Origin: Casuarius casuarius
Lineage: Eukaryota; Chordata; Aves; Casuariiformes; Casuariidae
DNA: 64,000 bases
Assembly (NCBI GenBank): GCA_003342895.1
Contig: PTFA01000272.1
Span: 1,139,785-1,203,784 of the forward strand
Reading direction: 5' to 3'
The notes under the pieces are model-generated. The model was not told the DNA's origin. It saw only the letters and a list, made by a program, of their open reading frames with translations, and did no database searches. Shown here piece by piece: positions 1 to 12,000 of the stretch; the stretch's first letter is position 1, and the number at the start of each line of letters is the position of its first letter. The translations under genes and the position numbers were made by a program.

Positions 1-190
1 AGAATGGTTGAGGCTGGAAGAGACCTGTGGAGATCATCTAGTCGAACCCCCCTGCTCAAGCAGGGTTGCCTAGAGCATGTTGCCGAGGCCTGTGTCCAGG
101 CGGCTTTTGAACGTCTCTAAGGATGGAGACTCCACAACCTCTCTGAGCAACCTGCTCCAGTGCTCAGTCACCCTCACAGTAAAGCAATGT
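1..190 (-). repeat. CR1 LINE 3' fragment (avian type), cut by window edge
   Basis: The start reads as the reverse complement of a CR1 retrotransposon tail: a block close to 'GGAAGAGACCTGTGGAG', then 'ATCATCTAGTCGAAC', 'CACAACCTCTCTGAGCAACC' and 'CCCTCACAGTAAAG'. In the intact element the 3' end carries short ATTCTATG-type repeats, which would lie just left of position 1, so the element is on the minus strand. CR1 is the dominant LINE of birds and reptiles, and this copy is close to the common avian consensus with few changes, so it is one of the younger insertions. The right boundary near 185-190 is approximate. Confidence 0.88.
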
Positions 191-3100
191 CAGAGGCATC
201 GCTGCCTTTCATGAAATTAGAAATGACACTAGATTAATCTAGAAAAATTTTTTTAAAAGTGATGGAGAAAGAGAAGTTTCTTGTTTTTCTAGCAATTTGG
301 AAGCCAGTAACTGGTAATTAGCATCTGATTACTGCAGGCGTGACTCCAGAATTGTGTAGTATCCATGCACCTGATTCTGCACCCCTGAAATTAGTGGAAG
401 TTTTACTACTAATTTCAGTGGACTGAGAATCAAGTTGTTAATATATGAAATANTCACTCTGGCTCAACTTGCCAATCATATATCTGTGGGAGGCTTATTA
501 ATAATGCATCCATTTGGAATATTCCACCGCCTCTACTCCTGACGTGTTATATTGATATTATTTTTATTGTCTGCGGCTGAAAATAGCAGACACTAGTTTG
601 GAAGACAGTTATTAACATTAAGGCTGACTAACGTTTTCCTTTAGAAGATGCTGTTTTAGTTTAAGAGGTTGCCAAACCGATTAGGCTGTCCTATAAACTA
701 ATTGATTTAGGACATTCTGGGAAGAACCAGCTTTTCTCTGTCCTCAGTCCTTGTATCTCCGTGGAGTGTTTCAATGAAGTGTCTGTAGATACAATTTTTT
801 CACGTTGTCCCAACAGCACTGAAGACAAAGGGAGCTGAGAATGCCCAGCAAATCATTACGCAAAGGCTGCCGTTCTTCTGGCTGTTGAGAGAATACAGTA
901 TTCGTAAGCATTTGTCTCGTACTAAAGATTGTTTGCAGATCAAAGACTTAAGATGTGCCACATGCGTAGCTCACTGTAAAACGTGTGCAATCACACAATA
1001 CAGTAGTCCAGAAGAAGAATGGATCATTCAAGAGGCAGTCAACACTATTCATGATGTGCATGGAAAGGGTCGCAGTCAAGAGATGCGGGATGTGTGCCTC
1101 AAGGTGGCAAACTCAAACCNCTTTAAGAGCGGTTTCCACTTCTGCAGCCCAGAGTAGTGCGAGAAAGGGCCCAGAGTGGGATCTGGGTAGAGTAGCAAGC
1201 GTTCCCTGCAGGTTGCCAAATTCACCCTGCAAACAGATCTGACAATCTACCTTACTACAGCCAGCGCTGAATGCAGGGTCAAAGTAATCATTCTTCTCTC
1301 TAAGAAAAGAAATTTATTTTAAACACGAGCTTAGAATGATTAGCTGGTGAGTTGGTCATCTGGAGATGATGGATTCTACGAGACCCTGGGGAGGCCTGAT
1401 GTGTGGTCACTGAGCAACCTTTTAAGGTGCAGTCATTTCAGCGAAATGGATTTCACATGTACATTTTCCCGTGGTTGATTTCTTCAGGGGTGTTCAGGGA
1501 CCCCTTCACTTGATAGAGCACCTGGGGAATCCGGACTTCAATTCTGACCTGAGCTGTTTTGGGAAATTGGTGTTACCTCATTTGACCTTTCTATCTTCTG
1601 TAACATGGACAACAGTCGTTACCTTACATGTGTAAGGGTAGTCTGTGCGCAGTGCTTTAACATGAGCACGTGCTCCAGATATGTTAAGCAGTATTAGCGG
1701 TAAACTGAGAGTGCCTTACTTGCGGCCTTGGCTTAGTGTGTAAGGTGCCATAGGTGAACTAGTGAAGATGTCCAAGCTGAAGCATTTTAGGGACTCGTGG
1801 TTGTAGACANGACTCCATTTTGGCTATTCAAGGAAGCTGGTAAAATTGTGAGCCACGAAAGCCTTTGCTGCTTTGTTTTAGGTGATGTGCTTCAGTCTTG
1901 TCTCATGTTCTTACTTACCCAGTTTTTGATTCAAAACCTTTCCTCCACAGTTCTTCGTGGAACTGAGTAATTGGGGATATATAATTGTCTAAATTAAATA
2001 CATATAAATATGTCTAGCTATCTGCTAGCCATGAAGCCTGGAGAAGGGGGCGCGATAGCAGTGATAGAATAAAAATGTACATTTCTGTGCGGGAATGTAC
2101 AAAATGCAGCAGAAGGGCCCCGCAAGCTGCTGTGGCTGTGAAGCTATGAGAGGCTGTACTGAAGGCTGTACTGAAATGCCTTTTCAGGAAGTAATGTGCA
2201 TTTGGGCAGAAAATTAGGTGGTTGCGGTGGTGGCAAGGAAGTGTTTAGTGTTTCCAGACTTTTGTGAAAGCTGCCTGGTTTATTGTTCTCATTAGCGATG
2301 TTGAGTGAAGCATGAGTTCCCCTTTTTGTCATCACTTATCCTTAGTGGAAACTTAGCACCAAGGAGTTCCTTGAATTGTGTGTAAAATTGTTCAGGATCT
2401 AGGGCTTGTCTATGCAAGAAGGCTCAGGAAGATGAGTGGGAGTCGATCAAAGGTATAAATCTTACCGGAAATGATTAAACTGTATAGGCATAAACATACA
2501 GAATTAAAATTGTTTAACGTAATTGATTCCCTTTGGAAATGAGGTCAGCTGCGCTAAAAAGAGAACCACTTTAAATCTGATAAGTGTCCACACAGGTGTT
2601 TANCTCAACTAGCTCACTCTGAATTCAGACTGATTTGAATTGAGTTTTGGCTGACTATAGGCAGTCCCAGAAATTAATGAGAGTGTAACCGTGTCCTAGC
2701 CTAATAAACATGTTTGGAAAGCACATTTTACAAGTAGCCTCATTTGATAACGTTACTCCAGACTTTGAGGAAGCATTTATACCAGGCCTCTCGGTGGTTT
2801 TTGTAGTTGCCGATATACTTTAAAGTAATGGAGTACTTCAGATTTGATGGTCTGTCCTGCTTTGAAGGGAGGACGCAGCTCGCTGAGGTGCAGAACCTGG
2901 TGGCATTTACCAGTGTCACCTCCTATGGCTGTGTGAGAACAAACTCTGGTAACAACAAACTGAAAAAAACCACACGGAGGAAAACCATGCCAATGAGAGA
3001 AGAGGCTGTTGTAGTTGTGCCTTAGTACAAATGAAAGCCCGCCCATTCCAAGAAGACCACGTACACCTGGAGAACCAGATTGTTACCATCGTCCTTGCTG

Positions 3101-4420
3101 AATCCCATCTCGCCCATTAAGAATGAGGCAGTTGTTACNTGGCACTGAAGTAGGAGGTGATTTTAGGATACTTGCTGGTACCTTAAAGCCCCTTGGTATT
3201 TCCATGAGCTGCAGGGAGCGCTGCCGGCAGCGGGCTTTCTTCCTCATCCGGCAGGGCAGCGAGGGAGGACTCCCGCGGCAGTGAACGATTGCCCACGTTG
3301 GACTGACGTTGGGCTTGGAAGTTCAGCTCCGGCCTCATTTGCCGTTGTTGTGCTAGAACGTGTCTCGCTGCATTTCTGAGCTCCCGGAGACTTCTCCGTG
3401 TTGATGGAGATTGATTTTGCCTTTGGGAACCTGAGGGTATAAATTGTGCTCATAATTGGCCTGAACTGAACTAGGAGAAACTGCTGATGTGTTCATTCTC
3501 TTCAGCAAGTGATTTATTTTATAAGCTACTTGGTGGGCCGCTTCTGACTGAACGAAAGGAAAGGGGAAAGGGGGAGGTAAAAAGATGTCATTTATGGATA
3601 TCAGTACCTATATTTAAATGTTGCATCGGAGCATTTTACCATCTGCAATTAATACTTTAATTCCTTTGCCATTCAGAGAAAAATATAATTCCAGCCATCT
3701 AAATCTGTGGATTAGCATTTTCTCAAACGCTTATGTCTGTTGATCACTAGGTTGTTTCTTGAATAAGACAGCAATAAAAACNCTATTAAAAAGGACTTCT
3801 CGGCAGGGGCAGCTGATCCTGTCGTTAATGGTGCTGGTTTCAGCAGCTTCGAAACTGGCTGGATTAGGGAGAACTGAAGGTGATGGTCAAGACTTGGGAA
3901 AGACCGGTGGGGGTGGTGCTCAAAGGTCGGGCAGGGGGAGGTCTTCAGGGTTCGCCCCGCGGGTTAATTGCTCTCCAGTTCTTAAGCCTGATACTCGCCT
4001 GTCCCCTGTATGCTTAGCACACAGTGTTCGCTCAGGAGATTAAGATGAAAATATGTTCTCCTTGCTAAAGAGAGCACATAAACAACCCATAAACGGCCCA
4101 TTAACCTACAAAATTGCAATAAAGAACATGTGGTAAAGCAAGCCGTAGGAGACCTGTGACCCAGCAAATTCCTTAATTGGATTTTGAACCTTATCATTTG
4201 TGCTAAATGCAACTATTATGAAATTAGCAAAAACAAAAGAATGGAGAAAAAAAAAAAAACACAGAAGGGGAGACAGAAGATGCATATCCAGAGCTGGTGG
4301 GAACATTTCTGTAATTCGTCTTACAACACAGTTCAGCAAGCAAAATTCTGTGGCCTGCTATGGAGTTATCACGTTACGGGATCAGGTGTCAGAGTAACAC
4401 CTCCATGTAATAAATCACTC

Positions 4421-4483
4421 TTCGAAATGAAGATAATTTTCCCATTGGCCATAATTTTCGAAAGAGATAATTTTCCCATTGGC
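4421..4483. repeat. Imperfect short tandem duplication, about 28 nt twice
   Basis: A block beginning TTCGAAATGAAGATAA and ending TTTTCCCATTGGC (4421-4449) recurs at 4457-4483 as TTCGAAAGAGATAA...TTTTCCCATTGGC. The copies differ by a two-base gap and single changes, with an 7-nt spacer between them. It looks like a local replication-slippage duplication. No function is suggested. Confidence 0.75.
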
Positions 4484-5044
4484 TGAAACAGATGCCTTCA
4501 GCAGCTCTAAAAGCTCTGTAATCACTCAGGACCTTCTCTTAACAGGCTGTTTAATGCTCCAGCCGCTTGCTACGCTCTGAAGCTGCCTTTTGAGGCTGAA
4601 GAGTTGAGCCAGTCATCAGCAACACGCTGGAGCTTTCCAGCTTAGATTACCTAGACCCCGTCCATCACCGTGAAACCAGTGAATGGCTGGAGGATGGCAG
4701 CCATTTGCTGTTGCTAAATTCAGACCAATTAAAGAAGGAAAATTAGATCGTGGAAGTCTGCAGGTTGATGTTATAAGCAGTTTTGTGTTCTGTGGGCTGG
4801 GCACCACCTTTTCGTTGGCTGTGCAGTGAGTAGTTCAGGGGCATGCCTATGTACGTGTCCATAGCTGAAGCAGTACTGCAACAGAAATAAAAACATGCTG
4901 TTATGCTATAAACAAGCCAGTTGTGCAGCAGTATTGAAAGGCCTTAGCCGAAACGTCGTGCTCCGTTCNAGTGGGTGGGTTTTTTTCATACATACACATG
5001 GCGAGACCTCTCTGCTCTGCATGTGCCATCTAAACCGACGAGGA

Positions 5045-5160
5045 GGAGAGAGACTGGGATTTGGCACACGGGAAGCTGAGACTCGGAATGGGCAAGTGGT
5101 TTACCCCAAGCGAGGCAGAGCGGCCAGAAGCAACCCTGCCTCCTGGTACTCAGGTGCTTT
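5045..5160 (+). repeat. Possible degraded MIR/CORE-SINE-like fragment
   Basis: The order of the short blocks 'GAAGCTGAGACTCGGAATGG', 'GGGCAAGTGGTTTACCCCAA' and 'TGCCTCCTGGTACTC' resembles the tail half of amniote MIR-type SINEs (GAAACTGAGG..., AAGTGACTTGCCCAAGG..., GAGTCCTGACTC...). Similarity is partial and judged by eye. It is far weaker than the MIR-like copy near 48000 and could be coincidence. Confidence 0.3.
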
Positions 5161-7977
5161 GGGTTCAGAACAGCCTCCCAGCACTGTGCTTCATTTAAGC
5201 TGGCTGTATGAAGATGAGCTTAAGTGTTAGGCCTAATTGGGTTTTTGGAATAGGATAATTTTAATTATTTATACTAATGTTTGCTTTAAATGTGTTTTAG
5301 ATGCAGATTTTATTCCAAATTGCTTTTATAATTGCCAGGACAACTTTCATGCGTGAGATTGTGTTTGAAGCTATATTTTAGAACTGTTCTGCAAAGAGCA
5401 TCTGTTACATCCAAGTCAAGTAATCAAATACTCATTATGCACATCACAGATTCTCAGAAATGTTTCTTAAAAAAAGGAAAAAATCTGTAGGAACTAGTGG
5501 TTACATAAGACTGCTAGTTACAAAAAGGGGTTAATGTATTATGTTTCACAAGGACTGAGTATCTGTAAGCTCAGCATAGCAATATTTTTCTCTCCTGCTA
5601 AGAATGTAGTAAGAGCTTTTACGGGAAATTATGGATTTTCTCAAAGCAGAATGNAAAATTCATTCTGAACAGAAAAATGCAAAAGCGTGATGATGGAAAA
5701 TGCAAAAGCATGCATGTAGTCAGTTTGGGAATTTTACTGAATCCTGGGCAACATGTGGCTTACATGACATAATGCCAGCGTCACAGGTCAGTCGAATGGC
5801 TGAACTTTGCTTTCCACCGATGTATGTTTAAGTTGCTTTGGTTTCCGTTTTGTACACGCACCTCCTAAGTTGAATAGTGCATAATACAGATGCAGTCGTG
5901 GAAGCCAGTCGGACTGTCCGTCNTGTTTCTACTGGATGGGTGGCTGCTCGCGGCTCTTGAGCCACGTTCAGGTTGGCAGCGGTTGCAGTGCCACATCCCG
6001 TGGCTGGCAGCAGAGGGTGCTCAGGCCGGGGTTGGCAGGGGCCCTGCCTTCCCAGCCGTGCGAGGAAGCGAACCAGCAGGAGACACTGAGATCGATGGTG
6101 CCATGGGATTGCTTTGGGACCGCGCAGCATGCCAGCCCAGCCTGGAGCTGTGCAGCATCCCGGGGGTGGTGCCACCTCCTGCCCGTGGGCCTATACACCT
6201 CCCTTCTCCTCAGCTCTTTTACAGACGCTGTCTGGTTGCTCTTAGGCGCGTGTCCCAGTGGTCGGGAAACTGGCACCGCTGCTCTGATCTGGAGGGGCAA
6301 GACCCAAAGTCTGTCAGTTGGAAGGTAAAAGGATATCCAGGATAGTGCTTATGCTCAAAACAGTGATGAAGAGGCTCCTCTAGCTCCGCTTCTGAGGCTG
6401 TCATGGTTATGGTAACTGTGGTTATGAAGCGGCATCCTTGAAGTGATGTGAGTTAGGAAGGGTCAGAGGTATGCGGTCACCAGAAGTGCAGTCTGTGGTA
6501 AGTGAGGAGGTGGGAAGGCCTGGTCCTCATCCATGATGTATATCCTATAATTATTTGTGTTTGGCCTTGGCGGGGGCCGTGCCTCACATTGCTACAAAGA
6601 ACAGAAATGGGGGCCATGTCTCAGGGAAGTTTAAAACGGTGGGGAACGCTACGTGGTGGGTTTGTGGGAACAAGTATAGACTAGCGCCAATTTGTGGCGC
6701 TGCCGTTGGCTGCGATTGTGCCGGCACGGTGATGACGTTGGAAAGCCCACGGCTTGACACGCACAGTCAGCAGGTGGAGAGCTTGCTCTGTACGGCTCCC
6801 TTGAGAAGGAAAACCGAGGTCTGCTAGAGATTTCTGTGGTAGGGTGCTGCTGTGAGGAAGGGTCAGGCTGCTGAGGAGCTCAGCATGGGAAAGAGAAGGG
6901 GCTTGTGAGCCTCCTCTCTGCCCTCGAAGTGGGGGAACGCAAGCCCTTTGCGGCCCGTTGAGGAGGACGTGCGGCACCGTGAAGACCTCCTCAGAGGCTG
7001 CGTTCTCCTCTGGTNGGGATGTCAGAGGAGTAACACACAGCTCCTCTATGAGCATGTAAAGCCAAAGGGCCTGCAAGCGCAAGGGTGCCCGGCAACCCAA
7101 ACTCTTAATGCCATCTTGGCCCTTATTACCGCAGGGGTTTTCACCCCGCACTGACTTTGGAGGGCAGCTCGTTGCTAGCAGAGTTGCTGGTGACCATCCT
7201 GATGANGTGAAAAGCCATCGCAGAGAGGAAAGGGGGGTGGCGGATGGTAAAACTGACCTGGCTGGCAACCAGCCTTCTCAGTCAGGTAGGTATTCGGGAA
7301 CAATAATCGGATATGCAAACTTAATGCTTCGAGAAATCCGTTCTTTTTTTCAGGAGGAAGCTTGATCTTCTCTTACATGGCTAGACCATTCCAAACAGGC
7401 ATAGCAAAAAAGAGCATTGCGTCTAAAGTTATGGAGAAAAAATGTTGCCTTCAGTGAAGTATGTCCATATTACAATATTGCTATAATTGGCAGTATTAAA
7501 ACTCATGCAGCAAGACAAAAAGTCACCAGCAGCAAAAAATAAAAACTAATAGTTTTATTAAATTTTTCATATACCTTCATTAGAGAAATCTTGTTTTATA
7601 TTCTGAAAACATCATCACCTAACTGATGTAGAAATGAATTTGCATCAACTTTTGCTTAATAATTTATGAGGAAAGAACTGAAAGTTTCTTTAAAAAAAAA
7701 AAGTAGTAGGGAAGGGAATGTTTCTTATTGGTTCCTTTTTTCACATTAGAAATTGAGATTTTGTTTACCCTGGAAAAATCAATGGTGATTGGACACCTGG
7801 TGTAATTAATTATATTGCAACAGTCAGCTGATCTTTTGAAAAGAAAGGAGTTTTTAGCAGAACTGTTCAAAGTTCGTAGTCTGCTGTTTAACTCTAATGC
7901 TAATAAACATTCAGCAGAAAGGATGTCTTTCTTAAAATTTCACGTGATCACACCTTCATTTTAAGCTATGTTAATGT

Positions 7978-8012
7978 AAAAAAAAAAAAAANNNNNNNNN
8001 NAAAAAAAAAAA
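7978..8012. other. Assembly gap (10 N) inside a poly-A run
   Basis: Fourteen A's, ten N's and eleven A's stand in a row. The same homopolymer on both sides suggests two contig ends that stop in one poly-A tract, so the true sequence may have no missing unique bases here. The true run length is unknown. Confidence 0.9.
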
Positions 8013-8416
8013 GGTGGACCATGAGAAGTCCTCCAGCAAAGCTGCTTTTGGGGCATGAGCTCCAGTTACCTTTGGGAGATGCAGTTAGGTCTTGGCATGT
8101 GTACAGGGATGTTTTCAGTTTTTAATTTTGAGCCACTTCTGTTTCTTGAACAGGAAAGGGTTTCTGCTACTTTTTCCGTAGCCATTAGCACANAAGAACT
8201 TTACTTGCGCTATCAAGACAGCATGTGTTGAATGTAGTTCCTTTTGCCTAAATGGCCACTCTTTTCCCCAGTAGGAGCAGTTGTTTTTTTTCAGTGCATT
8301 GGTGCCTGACTAAATGGAGTGAGTCGCATTCTTCATGTATAGATGACACAAACTTTCTGTTAAATATTCCTGTGTTTTCTAGTAACAGGTCTGGGAAGGT
8401 TACAGCCTGCCTCGCA

Positions 8417-8531
8417 GGCCAATGGGAGCCCGAGCCTCGGTGGCAGGGAGGGGACAGCCAGCTATGGGATGCTGTCCCAGTAAGCCCCCAGATAGTTTGG
8501 CTAAAACTGGTTTTACGTCATATAAAAAAAG
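8417..8531 (+). promoter_or_regulatory. SLC4A4: Predicted NBCe1-A core promoter: NF-Y box, CRE and TATA box
   Basis: Three elements stand in the usual order. GGCCAATGG at 8417-8425 fits the NF-Y/CCAAT consensus RRCCAATSR. TTACGTCA at 8513-8520 is a CREB/ATF half-consensus (reverse TGACGTAA). TATAAAAAAAG at 8521-8531 directly abuts it. A TATA box here predicts initiation near 8550, about 240 nt before the ATG at 8792, with no ATG in between. Mammalian NBCe1-A (the kidney form) is known to start from an internal promoter of SLC4A4, which fits this place. The CRE touching the TATA box would allow cAMP-dependent control, but that is inference. A TATA-like string in AT-rich DNA can arise by chance; the three-part arrangement upstream of a recognised first exon is what supports the call. 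Confidence 0.6.
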
Positions 8532-8549
8532 GGGGCCGAGGATCTCAGC

Positions 8550-8791
8550 TGATCAGAGTACGAAAGGTCCTTGGGCACGCACCATAGAGCATATTGGTTT
8601 TGAGCTCGATAGCTCTTTTTTTACAAGGGCTGCAAATTGCTGTAACATAGTTAAGGACTGTAGGAAGAGACAAGTTTTCCTGAACTTTACTCCCAGCTTG
8701 AAGTTTTAAGGCATAAGTGAGAGGCAAGGAAGGGAAGAGAGGGAGATACACACACACCCTCGCTCGCACCCCTCCGTCCACACCGACTAGG
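8550..8791 (+). other. SLC4A4: Predicted 5' untranslated region of the NBCe1-A transcript
   Basis: This is the sequence between the predicted start site (about 30 nt after the TATA box) and the first coding ATG. It contains no ATG on the plus strand, so a scanning ribosome would meet 8792 first. A TAA at 8714-8716 in the coding frame closes that frame upstream. The last 90 nt are purine-rich and then CA/CT-rich. The left end is an estimate. Confidence 0.5.
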
Positions 8792-9051
8792 ATGTCAAAT
8801 GGAAAGGGCAGCCTGGAGAAACGGCTGAACGGCTATGGGGAGACGGGGAAGGAGGGGAGCCGCACGTCCCTGGTCATCGCTCAGGCCGTTAACCGCAGTA
8901 TTTTCACCTCTGCAGTCTCCCCCGCTGCCGAACGCATCCGCTTCATTCTCGGGGAGGAGGATGACAGCCCGGCGCCCCCGCAGCTTTTCACAGAGCTGGA
9001 TGAGCTCCTGGCCGTCGACGGACAAGAGATGGAATGGAAGGAGACTGCGAG
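8792..9051 (+). CDS. SLC4A4: SLC4A4 coding exon 1 (NBCe1-A start plus shared exon)
   Basis: Encodes residues 1-86 and two bases of Arg87. The first 42 residues ([10 protein letters not shown]... to ...NRSIFTSAV) form the A-specific leader. Only its last seven residues, SIFTSAV, match the human A form exactly in my memory of it, and human has 41. The rest ([16 protein letters not shown]..., [21 protein letters not shown]) is the shared start of the cytoplasmic domain. ATG at 8792 is the first ATG after the predicted promoter and has A at -3. The frame is open back to 8717 but without an ATG. The donor is GTGGGT at 9052, phase 2, matching the next exon. Reading through the donor gives non-homologous sequence, which confirms the border. 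In B/C transcripts only 8916-9051 would be used. Confidence 0.93.
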
Positions 9052-12000
9052 GTGGGTGGCTTTTTTCCTTATCTCAGAGGGGAAGGGCAGCTCCTTGGAA
9101 AGCCCATGGGAAATTCCTCTTAACGTTCAAGAGGGGGTAATATCTGTGCCCCGGGGTGGCTTGGGAAAGCCACAGAAAGGGGCCCTTACTGCTGAAATTA
9201 CCTTTCTTTGACAAAAGAGAATATTCAAGGGTTTGTTTAAATATTGCTTTAAAACAAAAACTCCAGTAAAATTGAAGTGTCCGATTGCGTGCATATGTTA
9301 CGTCTGTAGAGCCAAACATGTCTATGGGCTTACTGTGCTTTGCAGCCATTACGGTATGTTGACCAGAATTGTCCGAAATTGGTACCTGAATAAAGCGTCC
9401 ACAAATGCGTTAAAACTACTTAAATTCTGTTGCCCAAAAGTAGATTTGAGTCTGACTGCCCCAAATACACAAGTTGGAAGATTTTGACTGTGTCCCGCTG
9501 CTAATGAGTTACAGATGAAATTCATTTTAAATAGGTGAAAAGCTAAAGGTTTTCCTTTTGAGGGAACTATCCAAGCTGCGTGTTAACTGCTGCATTAGAT
9601 TGCCCACTCTGAGTTTCTTGGTTAAGTTCTGCTTATTACCTTGATGGTGCTGATGTAGGATTCGCATTGTATTTATGTTTGACCTGAATTATCTATAGTT
9701 CGTTTCTGAACAATGCAGAAAGAGCCACTGGATTGGAATCATGTCCTAAAGTTTGTTGTTCAGCCCTCTGGACTTAGGAGGTTTAATTTTTTCTCCAGTG
9801 AAAATATTTTAGAGGGCTTGCCTTAAAATGTCAACCCCTGGTTGCTGTGAAGGCTGGAACCGTCCCACGCAAAAGAGGTGCTCAGGTAGTTGGTGAGCAG
9901 CCTGGGGCTTTACCTTCCTTTCCATTCCATTTGGGCTCTCCTTTCTAGTATGGATACTGGGGAGCAGTGTTTTCCTCAAGTCCGCAGATGTTACCCATCC
10001 AGGCTGCTGCTTTATTTCAGGGGCTGTAGTACAGAATCAGAGGAGTCGGGCCTGATGCAGCCCTACTGGTGTTAATTTGATCGGCTTGGTGGTGTTTGCT
10101 GCTGTTTTGGGTCACCCAAACCAGCTTTCAGATCAAAAGGGAGATGTCCTATGTCCTGCACGGCGGATCGCACAGCACTTAAATTTCTTGAGGGACGTTT
10201 GTCAAGAGTCCTCTGCTTCTAGTTTTGAAGAATCTAGCGGAGGGAAAGGTTTGGGCTCTTTGTGTTGCCAAGTTGCTGTAGAGGGGAAAGAAAGATTTTC
10301 TGCTCTGGAAATGCTTTCTGGTTTTATGTGTTTTTATACATCTTTAGTAGAATTGCTGGGTAGAGCTGTGTATATGATTCTGTCTATTTAAGGGTACACG
10401 TGCATTTTACATGCTTAAAAGCAGGGACACCCTGCTGAAGCACTATGCAATTCCTAAACTTGGCCTCACTCCCTAACATGTGTGTTATTTTGCTGGTAGC
10501 GACCTTGCATGGCAGATGATGGTCCAGAATTTTTCAGTGTTTTCCTGAAATGACTTAATCTTGCAAAACCAAACCTACCGAAAGCTGGCAAGCAGCTCTT
10601 GCTGCAAGCCGGACCAGCTAGAGCTGGCTGGTTCCATGCTCGGGCAGGTAGAGGGGCTGCCAGCTCTGCAGCTTGCCGCAGCTCGTCGCGTGAAGACAGG
10701 CCTGAAAGAGGGTGGAAGCTGTCAGGAGCGAGTGTTTGTATTAAAAGGTTCCAGCAACAGTGCTTTCCCTTCCAGAGGTGTTCTGGTCTATGGAAAAACA
10801 GCTGTACGTGTCATGGGGAATTTCTAGCAGGAACCTTAACTCATTAAAAGATACTTACGGAAGAGAACTTTTGTTGCCCATCTTGGTTCTTGATTCAGCT
10901 GAGTCCGGCCATCTGTGTTGGCAACCCCAGTATAAGCGGGCTGTGGGTATCCCCCTGCACACGTTGCCATTTCTGAGAGCAGCCCAGGATGCGGCAGGAC
11001 CAGGGCCGGCGGAGGTCAGGGTCCTGCGAGGGCTCCCATCGCCTCTTAGCCCTGCTGGCTTCCAGCCCCGGTTAAGAAGCAAGGGCCTTTTGGGGAAAAT
11101 GTCCTTAGCGTAGGCAGGGTTTCACAACGGAGCCCTGTAAATGCATTAGGAACGGAGCAGTAAAAGTGAAGGTTTATTGCTGTTAAAAGGTAACCTGAAG
11201 ATTTGGGTCACTGAGTGTTCCTTGTTCGTTCTGTTGGTGCTTGTAATTAACTTGCTTGGTTTGGATGGAAAAGTCCTTGCACTAGCATGTAAATGTTTGC
11301 ATTTTGGTGGTAGTTAAAGGATACAGAGCAAACTAGTAAAAGGAAAAGGCCTGAAACCCTACTGGCAGCTGGAGGCCACCAGTCTATTTTGTGGTTCAGC
11401 CTTTGGGAACCAAGATGTGTGCACCATAGTGGGGCCTCTTCTTCTACAAGGCATGGAGACAACAGAAAGATCATGAGATCCCTATGAAAAGAAATGAAAG
11501 GACTGTGGATTTTTTTTTTTAGTCTTTTATTACAGTCCTCTTTCTTTATATAGACTCTGTCAAACAGTGCATTTCTGTCTTTCACCCCCTTCCTCATTAT
11601 ACTATTAACAGGCCTCCCATGCCACCCTATTTTGGGCTCTAAAAATAAAAAAAAGGCTTCTGCACATGCTGTGTTAGTTGGTGGAGATACCAGCCGTCTT
11701 CAGAGTCTGTGTACAACCAAAGAGGCCTTAGGCTCCCAGACAAGCCTTTGGAGCCTAGAACGTCGCTCTGGAGGCCACCAAGGGCACTTCTAGCAAGTTT
11801 CTGTCCTTTGGAGCCACTGATGTTGATAAGTTGCTGAATTGAGAAGTCCACAGTGCCAAGAGGGCCTTGCTGGAGCCTTTAGTGTAATGTCCGAGACCCA
11901 AGAGGCCTGACACAATGTGGTTGTCAACAGCAAAATAGAGACGATTAAGATAATTCGATGGTTCATTTTCTGAAATAACAGTGCTGATAATTTTCTGCCC

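Larger units (their letters stand above)
191..8416 (+). other. SLC4A4: Non-coding region upstream of the NBCe1-A promoter
   Basis: I see no convincing exon in these 8 kb. By analogy with mammalian SLC4A4, where NBCe1-A starts from an internal promoter, this should be the intron preceding the shared exons in NBCe1-B/C transcripts, with the first three B exons to the left of the window. Contents: a small imperfect tandem duplication at 4421-4483, a possible MIR-like stretch at 5045-5160, moderately GC-rich stretches near 5980-6330 and 6900-7200 whose ORFs match nothing I know, and an N-gap flanked by poly-A at 7978-8012. The rest is AT-rich unique sequence. Confidence 0.7.

Noticed and set aside
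5890..6345. 151-codon plus-strand frame and overlapping frames on both strands
   Set aside because: Several overlapping frames of similar length on both strands are typical of GC-rich non-coding DNA, and there is no homology I can recognise.
6681..7268. 195-codon minus-strand frame
   Set aside because: No recognisable motif, contains two N's and lies in locally GC-rich sequence; judged a chance frame.
191..8416. The first exons of NBCe1-B/C
   Set aside because: I looked for their known features (the RRRRRHKRK-type basic run and the Ser-rich block before SPAAER) and found none; they are presumably left of the window.
8717..8791. Upstream extension of the exon 1 frame to the previous stop
   Set aside because: There is no ATG in the extension; the first ATG is at 8792, with A at -3, and the predicted protein then has the usual leader length (42 versus 41 in human).
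9052..9211. Reading exon 1 on past the donor
   Set aside because: After Ala-Arg the sequence loses all SLC4 similarity, while WIKFEEKVE continues exactly at 14437; the GTGGGT donor explains the border.
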